Origin: Nissolia schottii
Taxonomy: Eukaryota > Streptophyta > Magnoliopsida > Fabales > Fabaceae
NCBI GenBank assembly: GCA_003254905.1
Contig: QANU01012417.1
Coordinates: 12,350 to 76,349, forward strand
Reading direction: 5' to 3'
DNA length: 64,000 bases
The notes beneath the pieces are model-generated. The model was not told where the DNA came from. It did not search any database and saw nothing but the letters and a program-made list of their open reading frames with translations. Shown here in pieces: positions 13,201-22,440 of this stretch. Position 1 is the stretch's first letter. Every line of letters starts with the position of its first letter. A program made the translations under genes and the position numbers.

Positions 13201-13857
13201 GATAAAGCCGTTCAGGACCTTAGGCCAGATAATAATCAGTAGGATGTTAGTATGCATGTTCACTTAGAAACACCTGAGCGGCCAGTTGATAAGTGAGTTA
13301 AAAAGATCCCCTGACGCCAAGGTAAACCACTGAGGACGAATGTTCTCACCCCCACTCACTTATGCTTCCAGGGGCAGCCGTGAGCTATGATAAGCAACGA
13401 GAGGATCAGAAAAGAACAGAGGACAAGCTACCGATGACGGACAGACAGATCTTCAAGGCTATGAAGACATGCTGGGCTAGTGATACGCTAGCCGAACCTT
13501 TGTGATGTATATGGATGACTATAACATGTATATGTAACTTTATTATAATATTATATGATTGGTTGTACTTATCAGTGAAGGACCAGGTACTTGCTTATGT
13601 AATTATTTATGCTATGAATGGCTATTAGTTGTATGCCTCAAGCACTATCGTTTGCATTATATGTACACTTTGATTCACACATGGCTCATATTTCATGAAT
13701 AAGCACTCAGAAGAAAAGTTTTAAATTGGTCCATATTTTCCTTAATCTAGTATTTTCGAAAAAGTAATGAGGGACTATGAGTATTCCCACCAAGTGATTA
13801 ACAACCTAGTGAGCATTGCATACTGCTCGAGGGTATGCCGTTAGCTAGAGTGTTACA
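10207..13857 (+). mobile_element. Long Ty3 LTR, plus sense (solo or fragment)
   Basis: This 3.65 kb block is bounded by TGTTACA at 10207 and GAGTGTTACA at 13857. Its reverse complement matches the LTR at 30057-38099 in several places, including the CCCCACTCACTTATG block near 13352 and the CTTCTCTTGGCACGTC block near 12517, so it belongs to the same family in the opposite sense. No primer site follows 13857, so it is a solo LTR or a fragment. The frames at 10766-11244 lie inside it and are not supported as genes. Its start overlaps the end of the neighbouring minus-sense LTR. Confidence 0.65.
12626..12726. repeat. GATGA-type microsatellite
   Basis: Irregular tandem GATGATGAGATAT / GATGAGAAAT units within the long LTR. 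Looser copies of ATGATGAATGAGT surround them at about 12240-12420 and 13000-13090. Confidence 0.7.
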
Positions 13858-14902
13858 AGGTGCGTTTATTGCTCGTTGAAAACTATTTCCAAACCCCCTC
13901 TTTGGCCCAGGTTTGGCACATGCCTTTGAGAATTTCTTGAAGGGCTCCCTTTCAGGTAAAGCCCTACACTTTTAGTTCAAAAGTGTATACAATAAATTCT
14001 TAATTACACTCGATTTTATTTTGTTATTGTTTGTCATTTTTTTTTTCAAGAAAAGTAAAGGTTTTAGAGCTGCCTATAACTAGTAATTGTAATTGACATT
14101 TTTAATATTGTTTATAAATATAATTTTTTGTGTCAATTCTTATAAAAGAAAGAGTTGATACTTAATTTAGTTTTAATAAGTTTATTTTGAATTTAATATG
14201 TTTTCTAAAAAAATTGACATCAATTTAGCCTCTACAATAAATTGTTGATATCAATTCACCTTTTATATGCTAAACTTGTCATCAGTTTAGTTTAACAAAT
14301 TGATGCCTAAATATAAATAAAATATTAGGATTAAATTTGTTATTTGCTCTAAATATGATGTACTTAAATAGTGTGAAACTAAGTGGTTATACTTTCAATC
14401 AACAAAATTGATTGTATATGTAGGTCTTATTTTTTTTTTTAATTTTAAAGATATATACAACTCGCTTTCTTTTCAAATTAAGCTTTCATTTTAGAAGATG
14501 CATTCAATTCAGATTGATGAAACTATATTCAATGTAGAGATTGGTCATGCTTTGTTGGTTAGGATATAACCTTGGATAGGAATGTTGTTGGTTGCACCTT
14601 TAGAAGGCTCTCTAACCCTTTGACATCATTGCATAAGTAGTGCTTAACTATGAAGCCAGTAATATCAACATGAGTGAAAATTAAGCAGCATTATGTCATT
14701 GATTGCATGTGTAGAGATTCTTGATCCGCTTTATGTCATGTGGTGTTAAGTTTTGTACCATGAAAACGTTTTGAATAGAAAGACGGATAGTCATATAAAA
14801 AATGTTATTAAATAGATAAACTAGTTGTAATGATAACTTATTTTAGATAAGAATAAAATGAAAATAAACCTAAACCTAATTTAAATCCTAAAACAATCCT
14901 AA
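13858..14902. other. Intergenic; possible short exon remnant at the left
   Basis: Mostly AT-rich sequence between the Ty3 LTR and the FT-like gene. At 13866-13964 one plus frame reads like coding sequence (for example GLAHAFENFLKGSLS) and ends at a possible splice donor (CAG then GTAAAG). It has no start, no further exon and an upstream stop, and I do not recognise it. The rest shows nothing beyond poly-A/T runs. Confidence 0.35.
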
Positions 14903-16325
14903 TTATTGTCCTAAACAGCAGAAAAAATTCATTGGTTTACTTTTTGTCCTTGATGAACCTTCGCCACTGCTGCCACTATTGTGTTTTTTATCGCCACGGC
15001 TGCCACTATTGCGTTTTTTATCTAGTTGACAGAAGAAAAACTTAGCATCGACCGGTGATCCGAAATCATAAATTTGTGCATACTCTCGAATGTTGAAATT
15101 TTGGCGCCACCCGGGAGATGACATAGTGCGTGTGCCCAAATGACGGAACAACACAAACACAATGCGATGATCATCACCTATTGATGGTTTAGGAGCTTCA
15201 TACATCACAATCTCTTCTCCTATATATCATTATTATTTTAGTACCAAAGAGCAAAAGAATGAAAATTAACCATTAGTATTGCTACCAAAGAAATCAAGAA
15301 TTTCTTCTTTTTTTTTTCTTATGAAATTTTAGTAACTAATGTATAGTCGAATATGAGATTGTGTAAGATTTTACCAAAATATAAATGAATCGAATTTTAT
15401 ACCATAAATAAAAGTTATCTAAGAATATGTTTGGTTAGGGATAAAAATAGGAGAGAAGCTTTTACGAAAGAATTTTGTATGTAGTTTTATACATAAATTT
15501 CACTAAAAATTAAATGCGTTTTCCTCTAGTGTTTTGTACGAACCGTGTGAAGCGAAGCATTCCCCTTTAGTTGATGGAATATTGGTCACCAACCTAGTTA
15601 ATCATGAAGTAAAATAAATGATATAATATAATATAATATAATATATGCATGCACTTAGTAGTAACATTAAACTTATATTTTAGAATAAGTTACATTGAAT
15701 TTTTATTTTTTTTATATATTTACAAGGAATTTGTTTTAAGGAAGGGGCTTACCAATGCACATACTCCCTATGTGTTGGATTAGATCGGCAAGGCGCATCA
15801 AGATCCACCATGATCTGCAAAAGTACATATACATGCAATAAAACGTTGGTCTTATGATACCAATGACCCTAAAATAATGTCAGAGAATAGATTCAGTCCT
15901 ACGAAAATTTCACATGACTTAAATATGGGTTGATTTTTTTTTAATGATAATAATTGTTTTTGTAGGCCGTCTATTTTGCCCCACCTTCGTGGTTAATAAT
16001 AGAGATCACTACATGAAATTTTTATATAGGATGGTTCATTCTCAACGACCTAACTAGAGAGATGTAAAAAAGTAAAAAATAAATAATAATGAATAATATA
16101 AAAGTCTTAAGGAATTGAATTTACTAGAGTATAATAAAGGTTCTCTGTGTCTTCTCCAGTAAAAGACACTTCTGGTTAGTACACGGTTTGGGAGGGCTTG
16201 AGAACGCAGTTCGCATTTTTTTGTTTATTGTTATAAACAATCTTCATATTGACAGAACTTGTAAAGGGATCCAGCACATCTCCTATTACATCGTTAAGAA
16301 CAAGACGGTCCTTTGATCTACCCAT
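14903..16325 (-). pseudogene. FT-like PEBP (florigen family) gene, probably inactive
   Basis: Four exons on the minus strand can be read: 16325-16125 (201 bp), 15814-15753 (62 bp), 15593-15553 (41 bp) and 15219-14903 (317 bp). The 62 and 41 bp exons are the canonical sizes for FT/TFL1 genes. Visible motifs are [39 protein letters not shown] and [10 protein letters not shown] Tyr in REYVHW and a Gln in GWRQN are the FT-type, not TFL1-type, residues. Family members mediate photoperiodic flowering signals; that is family knowledge. Defects: codon 50 is TAA (16178-16176) where relatives have Gln (CAA), and the exon 3 donor is CT instead of GT. An in-frame GT nine bases downstream could replace the donor. 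The ligand motif DPDAP reads DLDAP, YAPG reads SSPG, and LYN reads IYD. The C terminus is about 30 residues longer than usual. Ignoring the stop, the product would be 206 residues against about 175 in the family. The family call is firm; loss of function is inferred. Confidence 0.88.
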
Positions 16326-16406
16326 AATTTTGATCCAAATTGTCCACCTTTTTGATTTGGTAACTTAGTTTAATATATGTAAGAAAATGGGGGATTATGT
16401 GCCTAC

Positions 16407-16420
16407 ATATATATATAATA
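16407..16420 (-). promoter_or_regulatory. Possible TATA box of the FT-like gene
   Basis: A run of alternating TA lies about 82-95 bases upstream of the ATG at 16325, at a distance that fits a core promoter. A TA-rich run can also occur by chance, so support is modest. Confidence 0.35.
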
Positions 16421-16435
16421 TTTTGTCAAACAAGA

Positions 16436-16757
16436 TGGGAAATAATTTGATTTGCAAATCAATTTCTATGTTTGGTATCTTAAGAAAATGGAATTGATTT
16501 GATTTTCTATAAATCCATGAGAAACCAAGTTGCTTACATTAGAAATCTTAGCACTTTTGTAAGAATTTGCTTGGAATTGAATTTATTTTAACATAAAAGA
16601 CTATTTATCCATATTCAACTAACTAAGGGTAAAAATTTTAATTACTCAAACCAAATCAAATCAATTCCTATTTTAATGAATTTCAAACATGGTAAGTTAG
16701 TTTTAAACATGATAATTGATTTGCAATCCAAATCAATTTCATTCAAATTATTTCTCA
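16436..16757. mobile_element. MITE-like foldback in the FT-like promoter
   Basis: The left arm TGGGAAATAATTTGATTTGC and its continuation at about 16436-16470 recur inverted at about 16705-16757 (reverse complement TGAGAAATAATTTGAATG..., with a short indel). The inside is AT-rich and non-coding, about 320 bp in total. Size and structure suit a non-autonomous DNA element. The superfamily is not determined, and no target duplication was confirmed. Confidence 0.55.
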
Positions 16758-17261
16758 TTTCATTTAATTTCAAACACGCTCAATAATTAGTTGGTTCAAG
16801 TCAAAGTCTCAAATTTGAGTGAATGGATAAAAAGAAAAAACCTAGTGAGTCGCTCTGACTTGAGGCAGATTACACTACAACAAAAATGACTATTACCGTC
16901 GAGACATTACTGTTGGACGTGAACCGACGGTAATACTGTCGGAAAAAACAAAGTATCCGACGGAAACCGGTTGAAGGAAATGGACCGGTGAAAAAGGCTT
17001 GCTATTACCATGTGAAAGTGTTCCCGACGGAAATACTGACGGTAATTTTTTAGCGGGGTATAGCGGGAACAACATTTCCGTCAGCCATAACCGACAAAAA
17101 ATATAGCGGCGGTATTAGCCGACAGTAAGTGCCTCGGTTATTCAACCGACGCCTCTTCCCAATGCTCGGCCATTTTCAAAACGTTCAACATTCCCATTAA
17201 TCGCGCCGGTTCCGAGAACAAAACCGTCGGATATGTCCGACGGTAACACTTGACCGAATAG

Positions 17262-17268
17262 TATAAAA
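17262..17268 (+). promoter_or_regulatory. TATA box inside the CACTA element
   Basis: TATAAAA in the context AGTATAAAAACCCC, followed by a CT-rich stretch (17290-17330) typical of plant transcription starts. It sits after the left subterminal repeats and before the two hairpins, so a transcript from here would contain them. Confidence 0.55.
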
Positions 17269-17440
17269 ACCCCTCCCTCATCCTCCTAAGCCTGCACCAT
17301 ATTTTCTATTCTCTTCTCTTCTCTCATCGATTCTCCCCTTTATTATCCGTCGTGCGATGCTCTTGTCGTCGTGGACGTGATATTAGTTTAATTTGGTTAT
17401 CAGTCTGCCGTTGCGTAAACTGAGCCATCTAATGGATGCG

Positions 17441-17512
17441 AAGTCCAAGACAGTGGTAATTATCAGCTGTCCCGTTGAGGGAATAGTGATGACTACCACC
17501 ATCTTAGACTTT
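17441..17512 (+). ncRNA. Hairpin 1 in the CACTA element (miRNA-precursor-like)
   Basis: The left arm, AAGTCCAAGACAGTGGTAAT onward (17441-17465), pairs with the right arm 17487-17512, whose reverse complement begins AAGTCTAAGATGGTGGTAGT. The roughly 25 bp stem has few mismatches, several of which would be G:U pairs, and a loop of about 21 bases. Shape and size resemble plant small-RNA precursors, but no expression evidence is available from sequence. Confidence 0.45.
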
Positions 17513-17577
17513 GTCATTGATTAACTGACTGATTATTTAATTATTAATTAATTTTTGCTGAGCTTACTCGCGCCACG

Positions 17578-17697
17578 TTAATTGGGAGAGTAATAAAGGC
17601 CAAGGTGGTGGTAATCAGGTTGGGGATCATCATATTATTCTTTTCCCAACTTGATTACAACCATGTTGGTCTTGGCCTTTATCAATCACTCAATTAA
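17578..17697 (+). ncRNA. Hairpin 2 in the CACTA element, related to hairpin 1
   Basis: A 120 base foldback. The left arm 17578-17623 includes ATAAAGGCCAAG and GGTAATCAGGTTGGG. The right arm 17643-17697, inverted, gives ATAAAGGCCAAG and TGTAATCAAGTTGGG, with one bulge of about six bases. Its arm core (CCAAGG-TGGTGGTAATCA) resembles that of hairpin 1 (CCAAGACAGTGGTAATTATCA), so the two look like duplicates of one unit. Confidence 0.5.
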
Positions 17698-18134
17698 AGT
17701 GTCGCCAGCGCTTAGCAAAAATTAAGTGTGCATTACCGTCGGACTATTCCGATGGGAAACCCCTAAACTCAACCCAATGTTACCGTCGGTTAGGACAGAC
17801 GGAAAATACTGAGGTGATACCGTCAGAAAACAGTACCGACGGTAATGACTTCGAAATTGGTGCTGGGGTTATGCAATTGCTCATTACCGTCGAAAAGATA
17901 ACCGAACCGACGGTAATTAAATAATGTGATCTGTCAATTGGCGCCAAAATTATTTGGTTACCGTCGGCGTGTATAGTGGACCGACGGTAGCTGTTTTAAT
18001 TAAACGCTCTGTTTTGAATTTGATTTTTACTGGCGGTTATGTCCGACGGTAAAAGGTCGGGCAGATTACTTAACCAGCTTTCCTTTCTATTCTCCTCATT
18101 TCATTCTCATACTTCTTCTTTCTCTCCACCCATC

Positions 18135-18350
18135 CTCTCCTCTCCACCGCCCTCGCCCTCGCCCTCGCCACTGCCGCGCCCACGCCCTCTCCACCGCCCT
18201 CGCCACTGCCGCACCCGCGCCCTCTCCACTGCCCTCGCCACTGCCCTCGCCACTGTCGCGCGCGCCCTCGCCACTGCCACGCCCTTGCCACTGCCGCGCC
18301 CTCTCCACCGCCCTCGCCATTGCTGCGCCACTGCCCTCGCCATTGGGTTC
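18135..18350. repeat. GC-rich minisatellite (CGCCCTCGCCACTGC units)
   Basis: Variable 12-18 bp units of CGCCCTCGCCACTGC / GCGCCCTCTCCACC stand out from the AT-rich surroundings. Long open frames cross it on both strands (for example 18039-18503 plus and 18070-18378 minus) because the repeat lacks stops. They give low-complexity Pro/Arg/Ala or Gly/Glu/Arg strings and are not supported as genes. Confidence 0.75.
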
Positions 18351-18424
18351 TTGCCGCGCCACGGCTTCCACTCTGCAACTACAGGTCGACCAGCTTCTCC
18401 TACACTATCTGTGCTTTCTCTGTT

Positions 18425-18725
18425 TAATGTGTGTGGGTGTGTGTCTCCGTGGTTGATGATATGTGTGTGTGTTGTGATTTGGGATTGTGTGGGTGTGTTG
18501 TGAGGTTTTGTGTTTGTGTGTGTGTGTGTTTGCGTGCGTGGCTAGCTGATGTGTGTTGTGTGGGTGTGTTTGTGTGCGTGGTTGATGTGTGTTGTGTGGG
18601 TGTGTTGTGTTTGTGTGTTTATGTGTTGGTGTGTGGTTCTGTGGGTGTGGTTCTGTGTGTTTGTGTGTTTGTGTGTTTGAGTATTTGTGTATTTGTTTGT
18701 GTGTTTGTGTATTTGTGTGTGATTG
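18425..18725. repeat. GT-rich degenerate microsatellite
   Basis: TGTGTG, TGTGTTTG and GTGTGGGTGTG units run for about 300 bp on the plus strand between the GC-rich minisatellite and the acidic ORF. The Cys/Val-rich frame here (18431-18742) is a product of the repeat. Confidence 0.8.
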
Positions 18726-18898
18726 GAATTGTCTGCCACTAGTTGAGGAATTGGAATTGTTGTGAGGTTGATGATCAAAGGAGATTTGAACTTAAGGTTG
18801 TAGGTATATATTTGTGAGCTTAAGTGTATAACTAGTGGAGGTTGTAATTACTTTCTGGTAATACATTGTGAACTTAAGTTTCTATACTGTAGCTCCCT

Positions 18899-19255
18899 AT
18901 GGTTTTGGGCGATCATCCTTCTGCTCCTATCGTCATTGAGGACGACGAACCCGCAACAACCCCACCTGAGTCCGACGAGCCTGACTATGACTCCCCCTTT
19001 TGGGATGAGCCTGACTACGACTCCCCTTTCTGGGACGGCGACGCGGACGAGGACGAGGACGTGAACGTCCACTTGGAGGTGAACGTGGATGGGAACGTGC
19101 ACGTGGGCGTCAACATGGATGGGAACGTGCACGTGGACGTCAACGTGGGTGGGAACGTGCACGTGAATGTACACTTAGATGGGAACGTGTACGTGGACGT
19201 GGATGTGGATGATTTTGAAGATGACGTAGAGGATGAAGACCCTGTGGACGACTGA
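18899..19255 (+). CDS. Acidic tandem-repeat protein carried by the CACTA element, unrecognised
   Basis: A 118-residue open frame that I do not recognise. In order it has a short N-terminal part (MVLGDHPSAPIVIEDDEPAT), two copies of DEPDYDSPFWD (about residues 26-46), an Asp/Glu run, and about five units of ten residues of the type DGNVHVDVNV (about 60-103), in which hydrophobic and acidic or polar residues alternate. It ends in an acidic tail (DDFEDDVEDEDPVDD). There is no signal peptide or membrane segment. Net charge is strongly negative. The DNA repeat unit is about 30 bp (GTGGATGGGAACGTGCACGT...). A possible splice acceptor (CTGTAG) ends at 18892, so it may be the last exon of a longer transcript starting near 17290. 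It could be a captured host fragment or an expanded minisatellite that stays open by chance. The ORF is certain; that it is a protein is not. Confidence 0.45.
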   Translation: MVLGDHPSAPIVIEDDEPATTPPESDEPDYDSPFWDEPDYDSPFWDGDADEDEDVNVHLEVNVDGNVHVGVNMDGNVHVDVNVGGNVHVNVHLDGNVYVDVDVDDFEDDVEDEDPVDD

Positions 19256-19874
19256 ATATATTGTACATTAATTTTGAATATATTATGTATATTATTTGCT
19301 TCTTTAACTATGTAATGAATCTAAACTCGCAAGGATACATATGGGAAGTATCACTTTGTGAATTTATTTATTACCTTTGGTAATGGATACATGCATTAAT
19401 CTGTTGTAACTCTCACCGTCAATGTAATCGTATATTACATATTATTTAATTATTTATTTAATTATAAAATTACCATATTATTTACATCAACATTGTTACT
19501 CAAATAAATAATAATCATTCAAAAATAAAGGTTATTATGAAATTTTTTTAAATATTTGCCAGCCGACGGTATCATGGACAACGATTAGCGACGACAACGG
19601 TAAATACTAACCGACGGAATATTAGCGTCGGTTTTAGGTGACGGTAATATTTGAAGAAAATACTATTATTATTAGCGCTAGATTGTTCCGACGGAAATCC
19701 GGTTCAAATTACCGTCGGCTTCCGTCCTCCGACGCAAAATTGGTTTCCATCGAACCCTTTATCGGCGGCCCGATGACCGACGCTAACTCCGTCGGAAACA
19801 CAATTTACCGACGGTAACTGGCTCATAACCGACGGAAAATACCGACGGAAATAGTGTAATTTCTTGTAGTGTTA

Positions 19875-20725
19875 GGTGCAAACTACATTAATGCGCCATC
19901 AATATTGATTCTCCTTAATTTTTCCTTTTTATCTACTATCATTTATTTTATTTTTATTTTGATCAGGGGTAGGGGTGGGAACAGGTCAGGCCTGTCTTGT
20001 TAATTTTTGGCCTGAGCCTGACCTATTAACTGTTATAGGCTATTTTTTTTAGCCTGGCCTGGAGCCTGATTGGCTTGCCTGTGTATTTTTTCATTATAAA
20101 AAATCTGTTACTTTGGCCTGTTATTGTGTTACCGTGGCCTGTTATTGCGGCATGTTACTGTAACCTATTACACACTCAATAAAACAACATTCAACAACAG
20201 TAATCAACCATCTTACAAGTCCAATAATATCCAAATACCTTACAAGATTTATGTCCAAAACATACAAGACCAATAATTACGGGTTTGTTTAAAAAGAAAA
20301 ATTAAAATAATAAAATAATATTAATAAATATGATTGCATAAAATGTTGCATACATAGCCTCATCTGGAAAAATTACTCATCTGGGCTCATAAATGAGATT
20401 GGGAGCTGTAAGTTGTCTTAGAGTTTGATTTGCAATATTGCCTAGACACTAGTAGTTGAGTTAGAATTGTTGGCTTGTTCCTCTTGTGATCATTGTCATT
20501 TCCTAATTCTTTTTAATGTCCTTTCAATCTCAAGATCTACAAGATTTAAGAGGAATTTGGGAAAAGAACGAGTTAACAAGGGATACAAGAGACGAGAGAT
20601 TAGTAGAAGATGGAATGTCTTACAAAAGCCAAAGAGATTTATGCAAGAATTTCTTCAAGTGATTAAGACAAAGAAATAAAATAAAGGGATCATAACAATG
20701 AGAATAAGATTAACTAAATTTACTT
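19875..20725. other. Intergenic repeats, including a hAT-like fragment
   Basis: At about 19970-20120 a segment beginning GGGTAGGGGTGGGAACAGG, with repeated AGGCCTG motifs, resembles the ends of plant hAT-type non-autonomous elements; the second end was not found. The remainder, up to the primer site at 20726, would be the internal start of the Athila-like element on the minus strand and shows no coding sequence. The 70-residue frame at 20467-20679 looks like chance. Confidence 0.35.
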
Positions 20726-20742
20726 CTCTAGCAATGGCGCCA
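20726..20742 (-). other. Primer binding site of the Athila/Tat-like element
   Basis: Minus-strand TGGCGCCATTGCTAGAG resembles the TGGCGCCGTTGCCGGGG site typical of Athila/Tat elements. It lies five bases from the LTR end (TATCA at 20748). Confidence 0.6.
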
Positions 20743-20747
20743 AAATT

Positions 20748-22440
20748 TGATAGCTGCACCAAACCGTCATTTGATTTTAATGTGGTGTCAAATTAAATTT
20801 ATAAAACTAAGTTTTCCCCATATTGAAAGGTAGTACAGGGGCTAACTCAGGTCGCCTTTCAAGGAAGAACTTTAGTTAATATTGAACAATAAAAGGGATG
20901 ATTTTTGGTGTTGGATTATGATTTCAAGCAGAACTTTAAACAATTGATTAAAATTCTTGAAAAATTCAGTTCTCATTGATGGTTGAATTACTAGTTATAA
21001 CATTGTATCACCATAATGCTATTTTACTTAATAGAATCACAATGGTAATTCAAATTAAGATTTTAGCCAACATAAGAACTAGTTTTCCATAATCATGATT
21101 CAATGAAATTATATTAGCTTAAACACCAATTGCACAACCTAATTTATATCAAAATTACCCAATTCCTTTTCGTACCAAACTAATATCATTTAATTAATCA
21201 ATTAAACGTTCCAAGTTTAGCATAAGCCATGCATGACATGCACATCGGAATATCAATATGAATCAAATTACTAGTAATGTGATAATTGATAATCATCAAT
21301 TATAACACAACTAGGAGTAAGTTAGAGGAATTAGAATCATATGAGAACATAAATAAAGCATATAACATTAACAATCACTAATCCTTAGAAAAACATTACA
21401 AGAGGTAAAAGAAATTAAGAAGACAAAATGTACACTAAGCGGGGATAATCCACTCTGCTAAACTATAGCCTGGGTAGGGGGAATTCACTCTGCCAATTAG
21501 AAACCAGGCGAGGGTAAAACTATTTCAAACAACCTAGAAACTAAGCACAGAATAACCACTTTGCTAACTATAGCTTAATCAGAGGTATTAACCACCTAAT
21601 TGCAACAAAAAAAAGCAAAAATATAAACAAAATAGGAAAAATAGGAAAAACAACAAGAAAATCGGTTTTACAGAGGGAAAATCGAGCTAGAGATGAATTA
21701 GAGCTCGATTTTAGTGCAAGGAAGAAATGGGGAGGTTGAGCTCTATTTATAGGTCAAATTTCACTATTCTTGTTCGTTGCATGGAATATTTCTTCGCTGC
21801 AGCTAACAGTACAATAATTATACTAACTCGATGCTTATTTGATGGGAGTACATTGATAGACCTTCATTGCAGTGAAGGATTGCTCGCTGCAGCGAAAAGT
21901 TCTTCGCTATAGCGAAGGCTTTGCTTACTATAGCGAAGAATTCCTTGTTTCATTAATGATTGAGCCAAATTTTCTAAAAGTTTCTTCATGAAAATCGTAG
22001 ATATTTAAAATCTACATGAAATAGACTCAAAATTTTCCTCATTTGAACTTCGGATGAAGAAATGAAACCCTAATCTTTGCTTCATATTCAAGTTGTAATT
22101 CTAGCATTGTTGCTTCGACTTCCAGAGGTTTTCGAATTAAGAAGATATTCGATTTAGCCTGAGGGCTTCATCAAAGTTATAGAGATTTCTTTTATTTTTC
22201 CAATCATATAGGATGTGTAACCTTCTGACGTTTTTAACTTGTTTTATGTTTGAAATACGGAGACAATGTAACAATCGTAGTTTGCATATGAGAAGCTCAA
22301 CTTGATGCCCAAACTCTATTATGTTGCAATTACGAGGTATGGAACTTGAAATAGAGTTTGGGGATTTGATCACTCATTCTTCCTTGAATTCTTGTTAAAT
22401 CCCTAGTGTCGATGTGTATTCCTACGCAAAACAACACTCA
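20748..22440 (-). mobile_element. Athila/Tat-like Ty3 LTR
   Basis: The minus-strand LTR ends at 20748 (GCTGCACCAAACC is near that end on the plus strand) next to the primer site. Its probable start is TGAGTGTTGTTTTGCG at 22440. A TATA box (minus TATAAATAG) lies at about 21742-21751. Just upstream of it, at 21790-21960, is a cluster of palindromes such as CTTCGCTATAGCGAAG. The start coordinate is an estimate. No gag or pol frame is visible beside it, so the element is a remnant. Confidence 0.55.

Larger units (their letters stand above)
16873..19871 (+). mobile_element. CACTA (CMC) DNA transposon, non-autonomous, 2999 bp
   Basis: The ends are CACTACAACAAAAATG at 16873 and, inverted, CACTACAAGAAATT at 19871. 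The flanking 3 bp are TTA on both sides (16870-16872 and 19872-19874), the target duplication size of CACTA elements. Subterminal ACCGTCGG/CCGACGGT motifs are dense at 16900-17250 and 19560-19860. A third, internal cluster lies at 17730-18055. No transposase frame is visible, so mobility would need help in trans. Inside are a TATA box (17262-17268), two hairpins (17441-17512 and 17578-17697), a GC-rich minisatellite (about 18135-18350), a GT-rich stretch (about 18425-18725) and an acidic repeat-protein ORF (18899-19255). The near-intact ends and exact TSD suggest a fairly recent insertion. Confidence 0.93.

Noticed and set aside
18039-18503. 154-residue plus frame and 78-102-residue minus frames over the GC-rich repeat in the CACTA element
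   Set aside because: All are low-complexity translations of one minisatellite that lacks stops in several frames. A simple splice to the acidic ORF would also be out of frame.
18542-19174. His/Thr-rich and His/Val-rich minus frames (18542-18778 and 18848-19174)
   Set aside because: Antisense of the GT repeat and of the 30 bp repeat of the acidic ORF.
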